Made by a program: the position numbers and the translations under genes. Positions 57,146 to 64,000 of a DNA stretch of 64,000 nucleotides are shown here, piece after piece; positions within the stretch are counted from its first letter, which is position 1, and the number at the start of each line of letters is the position of its first letter. This DNA is from Nephrocerus scutellatus (lineage: Eukaryota > Arthropoda > Insecta > Diptera > Pipunculidae), in NCBI GenBank assembly GCA_947095585.1, contig OX352763.1, positions 34,149,462 to 34,213,461 of the forward strand, in the 5' to 3' direction. Under the pieces are notes generated by a model. That model did not search any database. It saw only the letters and a list, made by a program, of their open reading frames with translations, and was not told the origin of the DNA.

Positions 57146-57515
57146 GGATTATATGGGCTGGCCCCTTTACTGTTCGTTTGTTGACTTTGCTGCTTCATTT
57201 CTTCTCTTTGCTGGTCAAGCCTGCTGTCCATGCTTGACACACTAACATTTTCGTCCGAAGTAGGCGATTTCCGCTCCATTAACTCCATCTCGATCGAAAA
57301 CACCTCACCGCACACTTTTCTGTTTTAACGATTTGTTGCAATCGGAGAAATTTGTGCTTATTTGCTGCAGTGCTTAAAGCTCGCCTTCCAAGCTCCTCTT
57401 TAAGCACATGGGAGCTATAAGACCTAATGTTCACTGCAACTTCCTTTTTATTATTTATTGTTTATCGATTTGCAAAATTCCACTTCTGACACCAATTGTT
57501 ACAAGTATAGGTATA
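57146..57515 (-). pseudogene. Possible LTR-retrotransposon leader and gag start (unit 1)
   Basis: On the minus strand CTTGTAACA is followed by ATTGGTGTCAGAAGTGG, like the LTR end plus primer-binding site of some Gypsy-group elements. About 180-230 nt later an ORF opens with MCGEVFSIEMELMERKSPTS (57315) and contains a Gln-rich coiled stretch (DQQREEMKQQSQQ). The ORF then runs into the MITE at 57145 and stops there. The Gypsy reading is inferred from the PBS-like word alone. If right, only the leader and first ~57 gag residues remain. Confidence 0.4.
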
Positions 57516-57564
57516 CAGTACGATAAATGAATTCTATTTTCATTTTCGTAACAATATACTTTCG

Positions 57565-58215
57565 CGAGCATGAACTAGTGTCAAATGTCAATGGTTGTGT
57601 TCACTGGAAAAAAGCGCGATCGACACCTACGCCAGTGTACAACATGTTGTTATTTTGTGCCAATACTGTCACAACACAACAACTAATAATCAAATGACTA
57701 ATAAGACATCAACAACACTCGCGAATGTTGTTAAAAAATTTTACTTTTTGTCGACGACAACTTATGTGGTGAACAACAAGTTGTCGTAACATACAGCAAC
57801 ATCAAGTCCTCAGTGAGCGACAAAATGTCAAAAAAGTAACTTCGTGTAACATTTTGTTGCGCAGTGAACTCACACAATGAAATGCTTTTTCATGTTTGCC
57901 AAATTACAATAAATAGATGCATAAGCATTAGTCTCTGTTTTTCGTTTTCAAAAGACAAATATCAAATTCAGAGAGTGACCTGAATCGCTTACAACAAATG
58001 GATGCATTAGCATTTGTCTCTGTTTTTCGTTTTCAAAAGACAAATGTCAAATTCAAAGAGTGAACTGAATTGCTTGCGTCTATGCGCGCGAAAGTGATCG
58101 AAAACTTAACGAATCGGCGCTGAACTCTATTATACCCACACAATACACTTACTGTGTATTCGCAAATTCGCCTATGCGTGCTCATGTTCGCAAATGTCCA
58201 TTATAATTCATGCTT
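57565..58215 (+). repeat. Dispersed repeat interrupted by a 281-bp element (unit 1)
   Basis: Homologous to 16305-16600. Inside it about 85 bp is tandemly duplicated (TAAATAGATGCATAAGCATT ... and AAATGGATGCATTAGCATTT ..., 57905-58065). Confidence 0.75.
57594..57874. mobile_element. Insertion with CAATG target duplication (unit 1)
   Basis: CAATG occurs at 57589-57593 and 57875-57879. The ends GTTGTGTTCACTG and CAGTGAACTCACA are imperfect inverted repeats. The homologous empty site is at about 16330. The interior has AACAACAAGTTGTCG-type palindromes. Confidence 0.75.
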
Positions 58216-58219
58216 TAAC

Positions 58220-59587
58220 CTCTTCAGGTTTCATAATATGCTTCAGCTTGTTTCTTTTTTTCGGATGGGAAAAAACTTTGCTTTAAAACAAATTACTGTA
58301 AAGGTACCGAACGAAGGAAAATAACTTGTCATCAGCGGGTTATTTTTATGCAAGCTGTCAGTCTGCTTTGGCCCATTTGAGTTCAGTTTTTTTTAAATTT
58401 ATTTTCACACTCACATATGTTTCAAGTTGGTTTTGTTCTTTTCTTTGACCCATATTTCAACAAAATAAATTGTGCTTAGCAGAGTGCAGCCAAACAATAT
58501 TATGGAAGTACATTTCTGTCAAGAGGTGAGTGAGCAGTGACATGAAGCATGAGTGTGGTGGTGGTCTGCTTAGAACAGTGTCTATGGGATATTTTTTTCT
58601 TCAAATTAGACCAATTAGTATGGAAATACATGTAAGACAAAAGGAAATATAAAATGTACGTCTTAGTAAAACAACAACAACAAGAATTGGAACATTAAAC
58701 TTGTCTGATACATGTCGACTGAACTACTTAACAAATAATTTAGACGACTTAAAAGAGTATGCGAATAATAGGTTCTAGAACACCACATGCTGGATTTAAA
58801 ACCGGATTAACAAAAGTTCACATGAGCTCAATTAGCTAATTGAGGCTAAATATTTAAATATTTTGGTATAAAGGCCGTATCCAAATTGTTGATGTTATAT
58901 GGATTTTTTATTAGTTTTTAAGAAAATATTTCATTTTGGGTTGCCCGGACCAACGCGTAACCAAATTGATATTTTGTGTCGTTGTTATGGTAAAGAGTGA
59001 AAGAGAAGGAAAGATATTTTTGATGTTATGTTAGCTGTCACTCTGGCGTCTACAATTCGGCGACGGTTTATTACTTTTTTTTTATTCTTTCGTTGATACT
59101 TGTTACTAGCTCGCGAACGTGAATGATTGAACTGTGGGTACTTAGAATGCCTATATGCCAATTGTCTTTGTATTTAGTAGCCCATTCACAATTATACACA
59201 CAAATCAAATGTAAGATAAGTTTAGGATACATCTGGCTAGTGGTTCCGGTTAGATGTGCTGCCTTGGCCCAGACACTTATACCGAACGAGTCAAGGTCGC
59301 ATTGGTACTACGGAAGTTTGGAAGTCCGCACAAAAGGATGGGTTCCTGAGGAAGCGACAGAGTCTGTGGGAACTATAGTGCGGAGCCAGTCGGTTCTAAT
59401 CAGATAGTAGCTTAATGTCAAAAGGTTAAGCGCGGGGTACCAGCTGCAGACCTATCCACTGTCTCTCTCGCGTCAAACGCCTATATTTGAGAATTGACAC
59501 ATTGTGTTGTGTTTGTTAAAATGGAAGAAAACATAGACTTTTAAAACTTTTGTGATACAACAAATTTTTTTGACGGTTCACGTCTCG
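58220..59587 (+). other. Rest of unit 1; one unassigned 94-residue ORF
   Basis: The ORF 59123-59407 (MIELWVLRMPICQLSLYLVA...) has a hydrophobic start and no known motif. The surrounding sequence gives no family assignment. Confidence 0.3.
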
Positions 59588-60193
59588 AACATGATCGAAT
59601 ATCTTCCGAAGAACTTTTCGCTTTAAAAGCCGAATGAATTTTATCATCCCTCTTCGAAGTCTATGTGACAATGAAATCGATGTAGATGTAGTAAGTATTG
59701 GCCTTCAATTCGTGGTTTTTCTAGTTCACAAAAAAAGCGTATAACGGCGTCACAGTTCATGCGGATTCTTAAATCATTCCTCTATGAGCATGACTAGGTC
59801 ATGCGGGGTCTTTCAGGATCACGAGAGAACCTAATTTTTGGAAATTTGTCGTCGTTGATTCGTTTATGTTATCCTTAAACTGGTGGTGTCTTTTTTTTGC
59901 CTTAGTAAATGTTTCTGCTGTTACATTCTCTTGCACAGTATAGGCAAACTCATCCCCTGGATTTAAAGTTTTAATATTAAAATAAAAATACCAGTCTTCA
60001 TTGAGAGATTAAACAATTTGCTAAGCGGTTTCGCCAGAGTATGATGATATTTTATCAAATTATTGGCGGAATACCGTCGGGTCCAGTTGCTTTGCCGTTC
60101 CAGCTTGTCGCTTATTTGAAAATTCAATTCTTGCTTCATCTCTTGGTTCTTTTTTCTATGCTGTTCAACTGAAGGGCTCAGCCCATAGAATCT

Positions 60194-60493
60194 GTTGCGT
60201 CATTAGCGTCGAAGTATTCGTTGACGTTGACGTTGCCGTATGTAACGCAAAGAGGTGACCCAATGAATACGTTGTCGTCGCACAGGTATACAAAAACAAA
60301 TGCCAAACTAAACTAACTAACCTTAAGTAACCTTAAGAGAGAACTGTCAAAACATTTGCCGGAGATAAAAGTTGAAAGTTGGTCAACTTTTTGCGTCGCT
60401 TCCGTCACATGCTTATCCTATGGGACACCTCCCATAAGAATGCAAATATTTCGTCGATCTGTCAGTTGCATACGTCGCATTAACGGACGCAAC
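60194..60493. mobile_element. GTTGCGTC-terminal MITE in unit 2
   Basis: Exact positional counterpart of 56846-57145 (+3,348). Confidence 0.75.
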
Positions 60494-60863
60494 GGATTAT
60501 ATGGGCTGGCCCCTTTACTGTTCGTTTGTTGACTTTGCTGCTTCATTTCTTCTCTTTGCTGGTCAAGCCTGCTGTCCATGCTTGACACACTAACATTTTC
60601 GTCCGAAGTAGGCGATTTCCGCTCCATTAACTCCATCTCGATCGAAAACACCTCACCGCACACTTTTCTGTTTTAACGATTTGTTGCAATCGGAGAAATT
60701 TGTGCTTATTTGCTGCAGTGCTTAAAGCTCGCCTTCCAAGCTCCTCTTTAAGCACATGGGAGCTATAAGACCTAATGTTCACTGCAACTTCCTTTTTATT
60801 ATTTATTGTTTATCGATTTGCAAAATTCCACTTCTGACACCAATTGTTACAAGTATAGGTATA
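60494..60863 (-). pseudogene. Possible LTR-retrotransposon leader and gag start (unit 2)
   Basis: Counterpart of 57146-57515; the 81-residue ORF is identical. Confidence 0.4.
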
Positions 60864-60941
60864 CAGTACGATAAATGAATTCTATTTTCATTTTCGTAAC
60901 AATATACTTTCGCGAGCATGAACTAGTGTCAAATGTCAATG

Positions 60942-61222
60942 GTTGTGTTCACTGGAAAAAAGCGCGATCGACACCTACGCCAGTGTACAACATGTTGTTA
61001 TTTTGTGCCAATACTGTCACAACACAACAACTAATAATCAAATGACTAATAAGACATCAACAACACTCGCGAATGTTGTTAAAAAATTTTACTTTTTGTC
61101 GACGACAACTTATGTGGTGAACAACAAGTTGTCGTAACATACAGCAACATCAAGTCCTCAGTGAGCGACAAAATGTCAAAAAAGTAACTTCGTGTAACAT
61201 TTTGTTGCGCAGTGAACTCACA
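60942..61222. mobile_element. CAATG-flanked insertion (unit 2)
   Basis: Counterpart of 57594-57874. Confidence 0.75.
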
Positions 61223-63092
61223 CAATGAAATGCTTTTTCATGTTTGCCAAATTACAATAAATAGATGCATAAGCATTAGTCTCTGTTTTTCGTTTTCAAA
61301 AGACAAATATCAAATTCAGAGAGTGACCTGAATCGCTTACAACAAATGGATGCATTAGCATTTGTCTCTGTTTTTCGTTTTCAAAAGACAAATGTCAAAT
61401 TCAAAGAGTGAACTGAATTGCTTGCGTCTATGCGCGCGAAAGTGATCGAAAACTTAACGAATCGGCGCTGAACTCTATTATACCCACACAATACACTTAC
61501 TGTGTATTCGCAAATTCGCCTATGCGTGCTCATGTTCGCAAATGTCCATTATAATTCATGCTTTAACCTCTTCAGGTTTCATAATATGCTTCAGCTTGTT
61601 TCTTTTTTTCGGATGGGAAAAAACTTTGCTTTAAAACAAATTACTGTAAAGGTACCGAACGAAGGAAAATAACTTGTCATCAGCGGGTTATTTTTATGCA
61701 AGCTGTCAGTCTGCTTTGGCCCATTTGAGTTCAGTTTTTTTTAAATTTATTTTCACACTCACATATGTTTCAAGTTGGTTTTGTTCTTTTCTTTGACCCA
61801 TATTTCAACAAAATAAATTGTGCTTAGCAGAGTGCAGCCAAACAATATTATGGAAGTACATTTCTGTCAAGAGGTGAGTGAGCAGTGACATGAAGCATGA
61901 GTGTGGTGGTGGTCTGCTTAGAACAGTGTCTATGGGATATTTTTTTCTTCAAATTAGACCAATTAGTATGGAAATACATGTAAGACAAAAGGAAATATAA
62001 AATGTACGTCTTAGTAAAACAACAACAACAAGAATTGGAACATTAAACTTGTCTGATACATGTCGACTGAACTACTTAACAAATAATTTAGACGACTTAA
62101 AAGAGTATGCGAATAATAGGTTCTAGAACACCACATGCTGGATTTAAAACCGGATTAACAAAAGTTCACATGAGCTCAATTAGCTAATTGAGGCTAAATA
62201 TTTAAATATTTTGGTATAAAGGCCGTATCCAAATTGTTGATGTTATATGGATTTTTTATTAGTTTTTAAGAAAATATTTCATTTTGGGTTGCCCGGACCA
62301 ACGCGTAACCAAATTGATATTTTGTGTCGTTGTTATGGTAAAGAGTGAAAGAGAAGGAAAGATATTTTTGATGTTATGTTAGCTGTCACTCTGGCGTCTA
62401 CAATTCGGCGACGGTTTATTACTTTTTTTTTATTCTTTCGTTGATACTTGTTACTAGCTCGCGAACGTGAATGATTGAACTGTGGGTACTTAGAATGCCT
62501 ATATGCCAATTGTCTTTGTATTTAGTAGCCCATTCACAATTATACACACAAATCAAATGTAAGATAAGTTTAGGATACATCTGGCTAGTGGTTCCGGTTA
62601 GATGTGCTGCCTTGGCCCAGACACTTATACCGAACGAGTCAAGGTCGCATTGGTACTACGGAAGTTTGGAAGTCCGCACAAAAGGATGGGTTCCTGAGGA
62701 AGCGACAGAGTCTGTGGGAACTATAGTGCGGAGCCAGTCGGTTCTAATCAGATAGTAGCTTAATGTCAAAAGGTTAAGCGCGGGGTACCAGCTGCAGACC
62801 TATCCACTGTCTCTCTCGCGTCAAACGCCTATATTTGAGAATTGACACATTGTGTTGTGTTTGTTAAAATGGAAGAAAACATAGACTTTTAAAACTTTTG
62901 TGATACAACAAATTTTTTTGACGGTTCACGTCTCGAAAGAGTGTAAAAATGTGATGTACATCAATTATTTTGGTCCGAAAGAACTCGAACTCGAATGTTG
63001 GACTTCAAGATTTCCATAAACATGCGCACACAGACAACATGCGCACACAATAATTAAAAGTTTGTTTTTAAAAATGCTATAAAATGAGTATA

Positions 63093-63376
63093 AATATTCG
63101 GCGCGACATACCGTTGCCTAGTTAGCTTCTCGCGACCATTTGTATTGTGCATATATATTTTTGCACACAAATGGAAGAGCCTACAATTTCAGCTACAGTT
63201 TAATGCCGTATCCGAACGGCGAATTGAAAAGCTTTCAGGACAAGTTATTACTCTCGGACGTTTGTCGGACATTCGTGAGAAGTGGGACCGTGAAAAATAC
63301 TTTTGGTGTCACTGGGATTCGAACCACGAACCTCCTGCTCAGAAGTCCATGCACTTATTCACTGAGCCACGGCGCC
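63093..63376 (-). mobile_element. tRNA-derived SINE with 15-bp target-site duplication
   Basis: Minus strand: CGCCGTGGCTCAGTGAATAA, B box GGTTCGAATCCC, ACTTTTGGTG-complement body, GTCCGAGAGTAATAAC, GCCGTTCGGATACGGC, CACAAATGGTCGCGAGAAG and GTCGCGCCGAATATT. TATAAAATGNGTATA flanks it at 63078-63092 and 63377-63391 with one mismatch. Confidence 0.92.
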
Positions 63377-63429
63377 TATAAAATGCGTATACATCAATAT
63401 TTTTTTGGAAATATATTCTTATTGTGAAG

Positions 63430-64000
63430 GTTGGAGTCTTCGATTTAAGAATGAAGAACAATTTCATTCATATTGCTCCTTCTGCCGGCCTAACAGTGAT
63501 GGCTTGAGTCCAGTTTTCAAAAACTTATCGATCATTTCGGCGCCTATCTCGCGAATTACGGTCGCAATGTTTTACTTTAAAGCTGGAATTGTCTCTGGAT
63601 TACCCGCATAACATCTATCCTTAACGGCATCTCATAGAAAAAAGTCCATCGGCTTCAAATCGCATCTGCGCGCTGGCCAATTGACATCTTCAAAACGTGC
63701 CAAATTTGGCTCACAAGAGATCGATTGTCAGTCGGCTTGTATGGTATGTGGCGCCATCTTGTTGAAACTTAAGGTAGTCCGCATTCATGGCGTCGATTTG
63801 AGGCTTTGAAAAGTGGGTCAGCTGGCTCTGTAACGTTCGCCATTGACGGTAATGGCGTTTTCAGCAACGTTTTCCAACAAAAATGGACCACAACTCCAAA
63901 ATCCAAAAAAACTGGATGCATTGGCTTCTTTACGATTACGTGTGGCTGTTCCGAACCCCAAATCTGGCAGTTCTGCTTGTTTACATAGCTCCCGAAATAG
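63430..64000 (-). pseudogene. Tc1/mariner-superfamily transposase C-terminal part, cut by window edge
   Basis: Reading the minus strand from the window end, decayed frames resemble a transposase core: a GLPQVSTRWRHIPYKPT segment stands where related elements have FQQDGATCHT. It is followed by QIWHVLKMSIGQRADA and, near 63600, PETIPALK and REIGAEM. Frameshifts and stops throughout show it is inactive. It may belong to the same family as 47390-47620. Confidence 0.6.

Larger units (their letters stand above)
56240..59587 (+). repeat. Tandem duplication, unit 1 (3,348 bp)
   Basis: Starts AACATGATCGAATATCTTCC and runs to GTTCACGTCTCG. Every feature reappears exactly 3,348 bp later in unit 2. I saw no base differences in the stretches compared, and three ORFs translate identically. 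Confidence 0.95.
59588..62935 (+). repeat. Tandem duplication, unit 2 (3,348 bp)
   Basis: Direct repeat of 56240-59587. It contains the same MITE (60194-60493), leader/gag remnant (60494-60863), interrupted repeat (60913-61563) and CAATG-flanked insertion (60942-61222). Homology with the start of a third unit stops two bases (AA) after 62935. Confidence 0.95.

Noticed and set aside
59123..59407. 94-residue ORF, identical in both duplicated units, taken as a conserved gene
   Set aside because: Its identity only reflects the recent duplication; no motif or splice context supports coding.

Overview
The window reads as nuclear DNA of a higher dipteran. It is AT-rich and has small spliced genes with Drosophila-like proteins, poly-Gln/Asn tracts, and a very heavy load of decayed transposons. 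A tephritid fruit fly is my best guess, but nothing here fixes the genus. No functional tRNA or rRNA gene, CRISPR array or bacterial operon was seen.

Four host genes can be supported. Dysbindin (Dysb) lies on the minus strand at 8590-9629 in three exons. A small RS/Ser-rich nuclear-type protein resembling human POLR1D isoform 2 is on the minus strand at 12779-13696 in two exons. Trf4-1, a non-canonical poly(A) polymerase, is on the plus strand at 20009-21874. A compact 130-residue RNF4/degringolade-like SUMO-targeted RING E3 ligase is on the minus strand at 36950-37413 in two exons. The Trf4-1 frame stays open for about 500 nt beyond two tandem TGA codons and reaches a consensus GC-AG donor at 22334/22335. 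A frame-compatible acceptor lies about 7.2 kb downstream, at the edge of a largely transposon-free 3'UTR-like block (29.6-32.8 kb). The region between is a LINE/SINE graveyard that may be an intron.

Layout: 0-8.3 kb holds foldback and MITE elements and a degenerate satellite. 8.5-14 kb holds Dysb and the POLR1D-like gene among MITEs. 14-18.2 kb holds repeats, a SINE and a dead mariner. 18.2-22.3 kb is Trf4-1 with its 5' flank. 22.3-29.5 kb is nested LINE, SINE and mariner debris. 29.5-32.8 kb is the UTR-like block. 33.2-36.1 kb is a degenerate endonuclease/RT LINE. 36.9-37.4 kb is the RING gene. 37.7-39.5 kb is a second LINE with RT and RNase H. 40-45.2 kb holds repeats and a Harbinger remnant. 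45.4-46.6 kb may hold 5'UTR-type exons of a gene continuing to the right. 47-55.8 kb holds mariner/Tc1, MITE and LINE remnants. 56,240-62,935 is an apparently identical tandem duplication of a 3,348-bp unit. 63-64 kb holds a SINE and a Tc1-like transposase end.

The most informative repeat is a tRNA-derived SINE family of about 300 bp, with A and B boxes, an (ATT)n tail and clear target-site duplications. It has eight copies here on both strands, two of them inside older LINE fragments. Transposon sequences were described from short motifs only. Family names other than mariner, Harbinger and non-LTR are tentative.
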